A DNA stretch of 11,024 nucleotides from Oscillospiraceae bacterium (GCA_016295615.1 JAEDKW010000031.1:1-11024); one strand, 5' to 3'; shown: positions 1 to 7,772, counted from the stretch's first letter. A program made the numbers and translations. The notes: generated by a model not told the origin, from the sequence alone.

Positions 1-39
1 ATCAAACAGGAGGGAAAGGAGGCGGTGGAGCATGGATAA
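1..39 (+). CDS. 3' end of an upstream gene, possibly atpI (partial)
   Basis: Frame 1 is open from the window edge through twelve codons to a TAA at 37-39, reading IKQEGKEAVEHG. The stop overlaps the atpB start by 8 bp, the same overlap length seen at two later junctions of this operon, which supports it as a real gene end. In many bacteria the gene just before atpB is atpI, a small membrane protein that assists c-ring assembly. Twelve residues are too few to identify the product, so the atpI suggestion rests on gene order only. Confidence 0.35.
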   Translation: MKQEGKEAVEHG

Positions 40-886
40 ACGAAAACGCACGCGGGAGCTGATCGTTTTTGCCTGCGTCGTGCTGCTTTTACTTGCCGGC
101 GTCGTTTTGACCGGATCGTCCGGCGGCGGGCATGGGTCCATCCGCGAGGTAATGAAGGATGCGGTGCTGCACGAAAGTGCGAAGATCAGCCTCTTTGGTC
201 TGACGGAAGTAAACCCCGGACTGATCTCGGCTTATGTTGTAACAGGGATTTTGATTTTTCTTGCGCTGCTTTGCCGCATTTTTGTCATCCCGAAATTTAC
301 CGTGATCCCCGGGAAGCTTCAGCTCCTGCTGGAGGAGGCGGTCGGTCTTTTTGACGCCATGGCGAAAGGCAACAGCCCGCACCGGAACAAATTCCTCGGC
401 GCTTATATTTTCACGGCGGGCGCGTACATTTGCCTGAGCACGCTTTTTGAGATGCTGGGACTGCAGGCCGTGACGACGGAGGGCGCGTCGATCTCGCTGC
501 CGGCGCCGCTGAGCGATATCAACGGCGCGATCGCCATGGGCGTGATGTCCTACGGCGTGATCCTCATCGGCGGACTGGTCAGCGCCGGACTCGGGGGCTT
601 TTTCCATGCGCTCAAGGACTTTTCGCTTCCGATCTCGATGAGCTTTCGACTCTTCGGCGCGCTGCTTTCCGGTGCGCTGGTGACGGAGCTGGTCTACTAC
701 TATACGGCGCTTTCGTTCGTGCTGCCGGTCATTGTGGGCGTGCTTTTCACGGTGATCCACGCGCTCATTCAGGCGTACGTTCTGACCATGCTGGTGTCGA
801 CCTTCTACGGCGAGTCGACGGAAAAGCACGAGAAGAAACCGAAGGAACAGAAAATCAAAGAGCAGCGCGGGAGCGCGTCTGCCTGA
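32..886 (+). CDS. atpB: F1Fo ATP synthase subunit a
   Basis: Integral membrane stator subunit that forms the two ion half-channels beside the c-ring. The 284-residue protein has about five or six hydrophobic segments (roughly 10-28, 63-85, 122-143, 167-190, 208-258). The signature helix PISMSFRLFGALLSG (200-214) carries the essential arginine, R206, equivalent to E. coli aR210, and the last helix carries the conserved glutamine Q247 in IQAYV. The usual RLFGN reads RLFGA, and the position of E. coli aE219 is alanine (A215). The C-terminus ends in a charged, lysine-rich tail. AAAGGAGG at 15-22 lies 9 bases before the ATG, fixing the start. It is the first complete gene of the operon and is followed 28 bp later by atpE. 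Confidence 0.97.
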   Translation: MDKRKRTRELIVFACVVLLLLAGVVLTGSSGGGHGSIREVMKDAVLHESAKISLFGLTEVNPGLISAYVVTGILIFLALLCRIFVIPKFTVIPGKLQLLLEEAVGLFDAMAKGNSPHRNKFLGAYIFTAGAYICLSTLFEMLGLQAVTTEGASISLPAPLSDINGAIAMGVMSYGVILIGGLVSAGLGGFFHALKDFSLPISMSFRLFGALLSGALVTELVYYYTALSFVLPVIVGVLFTVIHALIQAYVLTMLVSTFYGESTEKHEKKPKEQKIKEQRGSASA

Positions 887-914
887 CAGATAACATTGGA
901 TAGGAGAAGAAAAT

Positions 915-1271
915 ATGAAAGCACTGAAAAGATTATTTGCGATTGCATTGATGCTCGGCGTGCTGTTTGCGCTGTCCGTTCCGGCGTTTGCCGCCGCGGA
1001 GGCAGGCGCGGAGAGCGCCGCCGTGGAAGCGGCGGCGGAGGCGGGCGTTACGGGCAGCAAGGCGACGGCGTCTGCGATCCTGATCGGCGTCGCGGCGCTC
1101 TCCGGTGCGCTGGCAATGGGCCTTGCCATTTCAAAAAGCGCGGAGAGCATCGCCCGTCAGCCTGAGGCCGCCGGTTCTATCCGCACGGCGATGATGCTGG
1201 GTCTTGTGTTTATCGAAACGGTCGTCATTTACGCGCTGATCGTTGCGATCCTGATCATTTTCGTTCTTTAA
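915..1271 (+). CDS. atpE: F1Fo ATP synthase subunit c with signal-peptide-like N-terminal extension
   Basis: Proteolipid that forms the rotating c-ring. At 118 residues it is clearly longer than the usual 70-90. The canonical hairpin occupies about residues 48-118: helix 1 (about 52-75), polar loop ARQPEA (80-85), and helix 2 with the ion-binding glutamate E101 in FIETVVIYAL. Before it lies an extra segment: MKALKRLF, a hydrophobic core (9-20), then SVPAFAA, which fits a signal peptidase site after A26, and an Ala/Glu-rich spacer (27-46). Because the c subunit N-terminus faces outside, a cleaved signal peptide would be topologically sensible. Helix 1 has methionine (M68) where sodium-type c subunits have glutamine, whereas helix 2 has T102 and Y106 as in sodium types, so the coupling ion is unclear. 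AGGAGA at 902-907 sets the start. Confidence 0.96.
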   Translation: MKALKRLFAIALMLGVLFALSVPAFAAAEAGAESAAVEAAAEAGVTGSKATASAILIGVAALSGALAMGLAISKSAESIARQPEAAGSIRTAMMLGLVFIETVVIYALIVAILIIFVL

Positions 1272-1286
1272 GGCGCCGCCTTAAAG
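1266..1286 (+). promoter_or_regulatory. Intercistronic hairpin at the atpE stop codon
   Basis: CTTTAAGGC (1266-1274) and GCCTTAAAG (1278-1286) form a perfect 9-bp stem with a 3-base GCC loop. The stem overlaps the atpE stop codon. No T-run follows, so it is unlikely to be a full terminator. A hairpin here could protect the 3' end of atpE mRNA or slow ribosomes, helping to make c in excess over the other subunits. The structure is seen directly; the role is inferred. Confidence 0.55.
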
Positions 1287-1322
1287 GCTTGAAACCAATC
1301 TCCCGAAAAGGAGGCAGGCGAA

Positions 1323-1808
1323 ATGCCGCTGAATATCAATTTCCAACAGGTCTTTTTGCATATGCTCAACTTTGCGCTGCTCTTCGGCGCGATGTATTTC
1401 CTGCTGTATAAGCCGGTGAAGAAGTTCATGGACAGCCGGGCGCAGCGGTATCAAAAGATGGATGAAGACGCTAAGGCTGCGCTTGCACAGGCGGAAGCAG
1501 CCAGGGCGGAGTATGAAAAGAAGCTTGCCGGGGCAGACGATGAGATCGCGCAAAAACGCGCAGACGAGCAGGATAAGCTCCGATTGGAGCTGGAGGCGCA
1601 GCGCGCCGAGGCGCAGAAGACGGCGGAAGAGATCGTGGAAAAAAGCCGCGCTGCGGCGCAGAAGGAGCATGACGCCGTCATGGCGAAGGCGCAGAGCGAG
1701 ATCGCCGACATCGTGGCGGCGGCTGCGGAAAAGCTGGTGCTGCAAAGCACCTCCGAAGCATACGAGCAGTTCCTGACAGCGGCGGAGGAGCGCAGCAGCG
1801 ATGAGTGA
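1323..1808 (+). CDS. atpF: F1Fo ATP synthase subunit b
   Basis: Peripheral-stalk subunit that links the membrane sector to F1. The 161-residue protein has one N-terminal membrane helix (about 8-29, FLHMLNFALLFGAMYFLLYKP region) and then a long Ala/Glu/Lys-rich helix (about 38-140) expected to form the parallel coiled-coil dimer. Its C-terminal part, EIADIVAAAAEKLVLQ (126-141), resembles the b region that binds the delta C-terminal domain. Length is normal for the family, and no delta N-terminal domain is appended, so this is not a mycobacterial-type b-delta fusion. AAGGAGG at 1308-1314 precedes the ATG by 8 bases. The end overlaps the next gene by 8 bp. Confidence 0.95.
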   Translation: MPLNINFQQVFLHMLNFALLFGAMYFLLYKPVKKFMDSRAQRYQKMDEDAKAALAQAEAARAEYEKKLAGADDEIAQKRADEQDKLRLELEAQRAEAQKTAEEIVEKSRAAAQKEHDAVMAKAQSEIADIVAAAAEKLVLQSTSEAYEQFLTAAEERSSDE

Positions 1809-3834
1809 GCGCAACGATGTGCTGCAGGCGGTCCTTTTGTCGACCACGCCGCCGACCGGGGAGCAGGAGCGCCGCTTCTGCGAGCTGCTGCGCGCGCGGT
1901 ACGGCAGGGAGATCGCTCTCACCTGGCAGGAGAGCGAGGACTATCCGCACGGTTTTCGCCTGATGGTGGGGGAAGACCTGTTTGACTGGAGCGTGGACGG
2001 TCGGCTGCGCCAGCTGAGAAAAGCGGTCGAAAAAAGCGGCAAAAAGACGGAGACTGCGCAAAAGCTTGCCGAGACGGCGCAGGCAAAACGAGACAGCGGC
2101 AGAGCGAAAAACGAGGCGGTTTTGTACTCCCGGGTCCCTCCGACGGAGGAGCAGGAAAATCGCTTCTGTGCTTTTTTGGCGGAAAAATACGGCACGCAGG
2201 TCACCCTTACCTGGCAGGAGAGCGAGGAATGCCCGAACGGCTTCCGGCTCGTCGTGGGCGAGGAGGTCTACGATTACACCGCGCCCGCCCGCCTGCAGCA
2301 GTTCCGTGAAATGCTGCATAAGACGGTCGGCACGCAGGCAAACATCATTCCGCTGCTCCGGGAAACGGTGGGGGAATGGACGCCCGGGGCGCTTGCCCGG
2401 GAGGTCGGCACGGTGCTCTCCGTGGGCGACGGGATCGCCGAGGTCTCCGGTCTTGCGCACGCAGCTTACGGCGAGATACTGCTGTTTGAAGACGGCGTGC
2501 GCGGCATGGTGCAGAATCTGAGCGAAGAGAGCGTCGGCTGCATTTTGTTTGACGACGAGTCGTCTGTCTGTGCCGGCAGCACGGTCAGACGCACGAATAA
2601 AACCGCCGGCATTCCGGTCGGTTACGGTTTTTTGGGTCGTACCGTCAACTCCCTCGGCGTACCGATCGATGGGCTCGGCGAGATCGAGGCGGACGGTTAC
2701 CGCCCGATCGAAAGTCCCGCGCCGGGCATTATCGACCGCCAGCCGGTCGACCGCCCGATGGAGACGGGCATCCTTGCCATCGACGCGATGTTTCCCATTG
2801 GCCGCGGTCAGCGCGAGCTGATCATCGGCGATCGACAGACGGGCAAGACTGCCATTGCGCTGGACACGATCCTCAACCAGAAGGGGAAGGATGTCATCTG
2901 CATCTATGTATCCATCGGTCAGAAGGCGAGCTCCGTGGTGCAGCTGGCGCAGACACTCAAAAAATACGGCGCGATGGACTATTCCATCATCGTTCACGCC
3001 AGTGCGAGCGAGAGCGCGCCGCTGCAGTATATCGCCCCCTACGCCGGCTGCGCGCTGGGCGAATATTTTATGGAGCAGGGCAGGGATGTGCTGATCGTCT
3101 ACGACGACCTTTCCAAGCACGCCGTCGCGTACCGCACCATGAGCCTGCTGCTGGGACGCTCTCCCGGACGCGAGGCCTATCCGGGCGACGTGTTTTACCT
3201 GCACTCGAGGCTGCTTGAGCGCGCGGCGCACCTGAGCGAGGAAAAGGGCGGCGGAAGCATGACGGCGCTTCCCATTGTGGAGACACAGTCCGGCGACATG
3301 TCCGCCTATATCCCGACGAATATCATTTCCATCACGGACGGTCAGCTCTTTTTGGAAAGCCGCCTGTTCTTTGCCGGTCAGCGTCCGGCGGTCAACGTGG
3401 GTCTTTCGGTGTCCCGCGTCGGCGGCGACGCCCAGACCAGGGCGATGAAAAGGGCGGCAAAAACGATGCGGCTCGACCTTGCGCAGTACCGTGAGATGGA
3501 GGTGTTTACCCAGTTTTCCAATGACCTGGACGAGGCGACAAGGCGTCAGCTTGCTTACGGGCAGGGGCTGATGAGGCTTCTGCGCCAGAAGCAGTATCAT
3601 CCCTACACGATGGAGGAGCAGGTCGTTCTTCTGACTGCGGCGCTGCACCATGCGCTGCAGGAAATTCCGGCGGAGCAGCTGGATTCGTTTGTGCCGAAGC
3701 TCCTTGTGCAGATGCACGCGCGTCAGGGCGCGCTCCTGCAGCGCATCGCGGAGACAAAAACCCTGTCCGACGAGGACGAAAAGACGATCATTGAAGAAGC
3801 AAAGCAAATGGTGCGCGGGGAGTTTGGCGCATAA
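1801..3834 (+). CDS. atpA: ATP synthase alpha subunit fused at its N-terminus to two delta-C-terminal-like domains
   Basis: A 677-residue protein, about 165 longer than normal alpha. Residues about 178-677 align along essentially the whole alpha subunit: beta-barrel start VGTVLSVGDGIAEVSGL (202-218), Walker A GDRQTGKT (343-350), YDDLSKHAVAYR (434-445), and the arginine finger R539 in VSRVGG. Residues 10-76 and 106-172 are two copies of one domain, 36 of 67 positions identical, joined by a charged linker (77-104). Each copy follows the pattern of the C-terminal domain of delta/AtpH: a Ser-x-x-Pro-x-Thr-x-x-Gln start, a helix, a Gly turn, a beta hairpin GFRLxVGE, then D-x-S-V-x-G-R-L-x-x-L (second copy D-x-T-x-x-x-R-L). 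The delta N-terminal domain is missing and there is no separate atpH in the operon. GGAGGAG at 1784-1790, inside atpF, serves the ATG. No well-placed internal start for a free alpha was found. The alpha identity is certain; the delta assignment is by pattern and gene order. Confidence 0.95.
   Translation: MSERNDVLQAVLLSTTPPTGEQERRFCELLRARYGREIALTWQESEDYPHGFRLMVGEDLFDWSVDGRLRQLRKAVEKSGKKTETAQKLAETAQAKRDSGRAKNEAVLYSRVPPTEEQENRFCAFLAEKYGTQVTLTWQESEECPNGFRLVVGEEVYDYTAPARLQQFREMLHKTVGTQANIIPLLRETVGEWTPGALAREVGTVLSVGDGIAEVSGLAHAAYGEILLFEDGVRGMVQNLSEESVGCILFDDESSVCAGSTVRRTNKTAGIPVGYGFLGRTVNSLGVPIDGLGEIEADGYRPIESPAPGIIDRQPVDRPMETGILAIDAMFPIGRGQRELIIGDRQTGKTAIALDTILNQKGKDVICIYVSIGQKASSVVQLAQTLKKYGAMDYSIIVHASASESAPLQYIAPYAGCALGEYFMEQGRDVLIVYDDLSKHAVAYRTMSLLLGRSPGREAYPGDVFYLHSRLLERAAHLSEEKGGGSMTALPIVETQSGDMSAYIPTNIISITDGQLFLESRLFFAGQRPAVNVGLSVSRVGGDAQTRAMKRAAKTMRLDLAQYREMEVFTQFSNDLDEATRRQLAYGQGLMRLLRQKQYHPYTMEEQVVLLTAALHHALQEIPAEQLDSFVPKLLVQMHARQGALLQRIAETKTLSDEDEKTIIEEAKQMVRGEFGA
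1828..2028 (+). repeat. Delta-C-terminal-like domain, copy 1
   Basis: Encodes residues 10-76 of the fused alpha protein. It keeps the better match to the family ending, FDWSVDGRLRQLRKAV, compared with the usual (I/V)D-G-S-(V/I)-R-x-(R/K)-L-x-x-L of AtpH. It contains the 20-base block ACCTGGCAGGAGAGCGAGGA at 1921-1940, which recurs exactly in copy 2. In AtpH this domain is known to hold the C-termini of the b dimer. Confidence 0.8.
2116..2316 (+). repeat. Delta-C-terminal-like domain, copy 2
   Basis: Encodes residues 106-172 of the fused protein, exactly 288 bp (96 codons) downstream of copy 1. It shares 36 of 67 residues with copy 1, including PPTxEQExRFC, LTWQESE and GFRLxVGE, and the identical 20-base block at 2209-2228. 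Its end, YDYTAPARLQQFREML, has drifted further from the AtpH consensus. It leads after a few residues into the first helix of alpha (NIIPLLRETVGEW, 181-193). Confidence 0.78.
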
Positions 3835-3852
3835 AGGTGAGGTGAGGACGGT

Positions 3853-4741
3853 ATGGCAAGTGCAAAAGAAATCAAAAACCATATCGGAAGCGTGAAGAGC
3901 ACACAGAAGGTCACAAACGCCATGTATCTCATTTCCTCGACGAAGATGCGCCGGGCGAGGGAGGAGCTTGCGCAGACGCAGCCGTATTTCGATGCGCTGC
4001 GCACGGAGATCTGCCGCGCGTTTCAGCATTCGGACAGCAGGAAGAGCCATTATGTCGCCGGGCACCGCGAGGAGAAGCCGGGGGATGCCTACGGCTACCT
4101 CGTGCTGACGGCGGACCGCGGTCTTGCCGGGGCGTATAACCAGAATGTCATCCAAAAGGCGCTGCACCTCATGGAGCAGCATCAGAACAACAGGCTGTTC
4201 GTGATCGGCGATTACGGAAGGCAGTATTTCCGCACCCACCGCATTCCGGTGGAAAAAAGCTTTCTTTATGCCGCGCAGAGCCCGAGCGTCCCCCGTGCGC
4301 GTGAAATGGGCGCGCTGCTGCTGGATCTTTACGACCGCGGCGAGATACAGAGGCTCTATGTCGTTTACACCGAGATGGGAGACGGCATGGATTTGATCGT
4401 CCATGCTGATTGCCTCCTGCCGATCTATCCGGAGACGTTTGCGCAGGACGGGCAGGAGGAAAACGAGCTCCGATTTGAGCCGTCCGCAGACGCGGTGCTT
4501 GCCCGCGCGATCCCGAGCTATGTCACGGGATATCTGTACAGCGCCGTGGTGGAGAGCTTCTGTGCCGAGCAAAGCGCCCGCACGTCGGCGATGGACCTGG
4601 CAAATCAGAATGCGCAGGAGCTGTTGGAGGAGCTGACGGCGGAATACAATCACGAGCGGCAAAGCGCCATCACGCAGGAGATCACGGAGATCTCCGCCGG
4701 CGAAAGAGCGGAAAAACAGCACGCAAAGGAGAGGCGCAGTC

Positions 4742-4749
<8 letters not shown>
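3853..4749 (+). CDS. atpG: F1Fo ATP synthase subunit gamma
   Basis: Central rotor shaft inside the alpha3-beta3 hexamer. The 298-residue protein begins with the family signature MASAKEIKNHIGSVKSTQKV, contains LTADRGLAGAYN (85-96) in the Rossmann-like middle domain, and ends with the C-terminal helix containing SARTSAMDLANQNAQELLEE (241-260) and SAITQEITEI (271-280). After this it carries about 18 residues, SAGERAEKQHAKERRSHE, where E. coli gamma has about seven, so it has a charged extension of roughly 11 residues. The start follows a purine-rich AGGTGAGGTGAGG stretch 18 bp after the fused alpha stop. Its stop overlaps the atpD start by 8 bp. Confidence 0.97.
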
Positions 4750-6144
<1,395 letters not shown>

Positions 6145-6148
<4 letters not shown>

Positions 6149-6552
6149 ACCGGTTTCATCTGAAGATCCTTGCTGCGGAGCGCATGTTTTTTGACGGTCC
6201 GTGCGAATCGCTCATTGTGCCGACGATGGACGGACTGTACGGCATTCAGGCGGAGCACCAGGATGTGGTGATCGCGGTCATGCCCGGAAAGCTGACGATC
6301 CATTCCGCCGGCGGAGCCGAAACCGTCGCGGCGGTTTCGGGCGGCGTTCTCAAGATGGAGAACAACGAGGCGCTGCTGCTGGCGGACTGCGTGGAGCGTC
6401 CCGAGGAGATCGACCTGCGCCGCGCGGAACGGGAAGCGGCGGAGGCGAGGGAAACGCTGCTGCAGAACCGGTCCGTACAGGAAAGTCACCAGGCGGAGGA
6501 ACGCATGGTGCGTGCGCTGAACCGCATCAAGATAAAAAGGCGCAAAAAATAA
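6145..6552 (+). CDS. atpC: F1Fo ATP synthase subunit epsilon
   Basis: Rotor-base subunit that links gamma to the c-ring and can inhibit ATP hydrolysis through its C-terminal helices. The 135-residue protein has the N-terminal beta-sandwich (about 1-84, including PTMDGLYGIQAEHQDVV) and then two helices (about 86-135). IDLRRA (89-94) followed by R102 fits the I/L-D-x-x-R-A motif that binds ATP in Bacillus epsilon, so this epsilon may sense ATP (family knowledge; not shown here). The C-terminus is very basic (KIKIKRRKK type). The ATG lies in ATGGGATGA at the atpD stop, typical of translational coupling. Confidence 0.95.
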
Positions 6553-6566
6553 AAAAAAATAAAAGG

Positions 6567-6595
6567 AAAAAGCACGGCGGAAGCCGTGCTTTTTT
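6567..6595 (+). terminator. Intrinsic terminator of the atp operon
   Basis: GCACGGC (6572-6578) pairs with GCCGTGC (6583-6589) across a GGAA loop, flanked by A's that can pair with the T-run at 6590-6595. It lies 14 bases after the atpC stop. The A-rich left arm means it could also work on the minus strand. Confidence 0.92.
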
Positions 6596-6728
6596 GCGCT
6601 TTCGGAAGAAAAATGCGGGGAAGGGAAGATCGCCGCAGCAGCCCCGAATTGCGCGGCGCGGTCTAAAAAAACCTGATTCCCCGACAGAATTCTGCCTGTT
6701 TTGCGCTGCTGTGCGGCTAAAATGAGAG

Positions 6729-6767
6729 AAAAAGGAGGGGAAAGGTTGAAAACAAGCCTCCTTTTTT
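6729..6767 (+). terminator. Possible second terminator or SD-sequestering hairpin
   Basis: AAAAAGGAGG (6729-6738) pairs perfectly with CCTCCTTTTT (6757-6766) around an 18-base loop, and one more T follows. It looks like an intrinsic terminator readable in both directions. It could also mask the strong ribosome binding site AAAGGAGGGG inside its left arm. Which role applies cannot be decided from sequence alone. Confidence 0.5.
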
Positions 6768-6824
6768 CACGAAAAAATGCCGATTTCCTGCCGCCGGCGC
6801 GGCGGGAGAAAAACGCGGCGCGCG

Positions 6825-6883
6825 ATGGTCATCCGTTTCATGACCATTTTGTGCCCTGCAGCGGAGCGGAAAGGAATGGTCAT
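6825..6883 (+). promoter_or_regulatory. Alternative-pairing leader or operator before the Noc/ParB gene
   Basis: ATGGTCAT occurs at 6825-6832 and 6876-6883, with its complement ATGACCAT at 6840-6847. The middle copy can pair with the first copy (8 bp, 7-base loop) or with the third (8 bp plus an A-T and two G-U pairs reaching 6873-6875). The second option would cover the AAGGA ribosome binding site at 6871-6875. It may be an RNA switch or a protein-binding operator; the repeats are seen, the function is inferred. Confidence 0.4.
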
Positions 6884-6887
6884 AACG

Positions 6888-7700
6888 ATGGAAAAGGCAA
6901 GAAAACCTGTTTTTTTGTCCCGGCGCGTGCTGCACCTGCCTGTTGAGAGCATACACCCCAATCCCAACCAGCCGCGGCGCTATTTTGAGGAAGCTGCCCT
7001 GGAGGAGCTGAGTGAAAGCATCCGGCAGTACGGTATCTTGCAGCCGCTCACAGTCCGGCGCAGCGCCGGGGGCTACGAGCTGATCGCGGGGGAGCGGCGG
7101 CTGCGCGCGGCGAAGCTTGCGGGACTGCGCGAGGTGCCGTGCCTGCTTGCGCAGGCAGAGGAGGAAAGCTCCTCCATTCTGGCGCTGATCGAAAACCTGC
7201 AGCGGCGGGACCTGCACTATTTTGAGGAAGCGTCCGCCATCGCCAAGCTGATCACAGTCTACGGGCTTTCGCAGGAGCAGGCGGCGGAAAAGCTGGGCAA
7301 ATCCCAGTCCGCCGTTGCCAACAAGCTGCGGCTGCTGCGCCTGTCGCCGGACTGCGCGCTGCTCCTGCGGGAAAACGGGCTTTCCGAGCGGCATGCAAGA
7401 GCCTTGCTGCGGCTTTCCGATGAGGAGGACCGACTCCGTGCGCTCCGCGTTATTGTCGAGCGCGGATACAATGTGGCGCAGACGGAGGAGTTCATAGAAA
7501 AGCTCTTGAAAGAGGCGGAGGTGACTCCGCCGCAGCAAAAGCCGACCTACATCATTAAGGATGTGCGTATCTTCCTCAACGGCGTGCGGCGGCAGCTGGG
7601 CATCATGCAGCGCGCAGGCGTCAACGCCAATGCCGAGCGGGAGGACACCGATGAGGAGATCCGCCTGATCATACGGATCCCAAAACACGCAAAAGATTAA
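6888..7700 (+). CDS. Noc/ParB-family CTP-dependent DNA-binding protein
   Basis: A 270-residue ParB/Spo0J/Noc-type protein; such proteins bind a short palindrome, load CTP and slide along DNA in chromosome segregation or nucleoid occlusion. Motifs: PNPNQPR (24-30), CTP-binding box GERRLRA (68-74), ENLQR (102-106), helix-turn-helix LSQEQAAEKLGKSQSAVANK (127-146), and LSERHARALLRL (165-176), which resembles B. subtilis Noc. The last part (about 212-270) is a weakly conserved dimer-type domain. The ATG at 6888 was chosen because similarity begins soon after it and AAGGA lies 12 bases upstream; in-frame ATGs upstream lack a site. No clear membrane-binding amphipathic helix as in Noc is seen, and no parA neighbour lies in the window, so Noc versus ParB/Spo0J stays open. 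Confidence 0.9.
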   Translation: MEKARKPVFLSRRVLHLPVESIHPNPNQPRRYFEEAALEELSESIRQYGILQPLTVRRSAGGYELIAGERRLRAAKLAGLREVPCLLAQAEEESSSILALIENLQRRDLHYFEEASAIAKLITVYGLSQEQAAEKLGKSQSAVANKLRLLRLSPDCALLLRENGLSERHARALLRLSDEEDRLRALRVIVERGYNVAQTEEFIEKLLKEAEVTPPQQKPTYIIKDVRIFLNGVRRQLGIMQRAGVNANAEREDTDEEIRLIIRIPKHAKD

Positions 7701-7738
7701 AATTGTTACCGATTTGTAGTGCTTTTTCTTCGCAGATG

Positions 7739-7747
7739 TGCTAAACT
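7739..7747 (+). promoter_or_regulatory. Possible extended -10 promoter for the VanW-like gene
   Basis: TGCTAAACT has the TGn extension and a hexamer matching TATAAT at four of six positions. No clear -35 box lies 16-18 bases upstream. A start near 7754 would give a leader of about 125 nt. Weak evidence. Confidence 0.3.
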
Positions 7748-7772
7748 CGGCAAATAAAGAGTACATTTTGAG

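Larger units (their letters stand above)
6596..6887 (+). other. Gene-free stretch between atpC and the Noc/ParB gene
   Basis: No convincing gene was found. It holds a TAAAAT at 6718-6723 that could be a -10 box but lacks a good -35; a 10-bp hairpin (6729-6767); a 9-bp hairpin TCCTGCCGC/GCGGCGGGA with one G-U pair (6786-6807); and three copies of ATGGTCAT or its complement (6825-6883). A TTG at 6746 follows AAAGGAGGGG and opens a 66-codon frame ending near 6946, but its composition looks like read-through of the Noc/ParB gene start, so it is not called as a gene. Confidence 0.6.

Noticed and set aside
2250..2400. Internal start that would make a free alpha subunit
   Set aside because: GAGGAGG at 2262-2268 has no start codon at a proper distance, and the ATG at 2311 has no ribosome site. 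Internal translation cannot be excluded but is not supported.
6834..6848. GTTTCATGAC as a parS site
   Set aside because: Only one half of the parS palindrome resembles it; the second half does not match.
6777..6887. Longer start for the Noc/ParB gene (37 extra residues)
   Set aside because: The extra residues are Arg/Cys-rich and unlike the family, and they overlap hairpins. The ATG at 6888 has an AAGGA upstream and directly precedes the conserved part.
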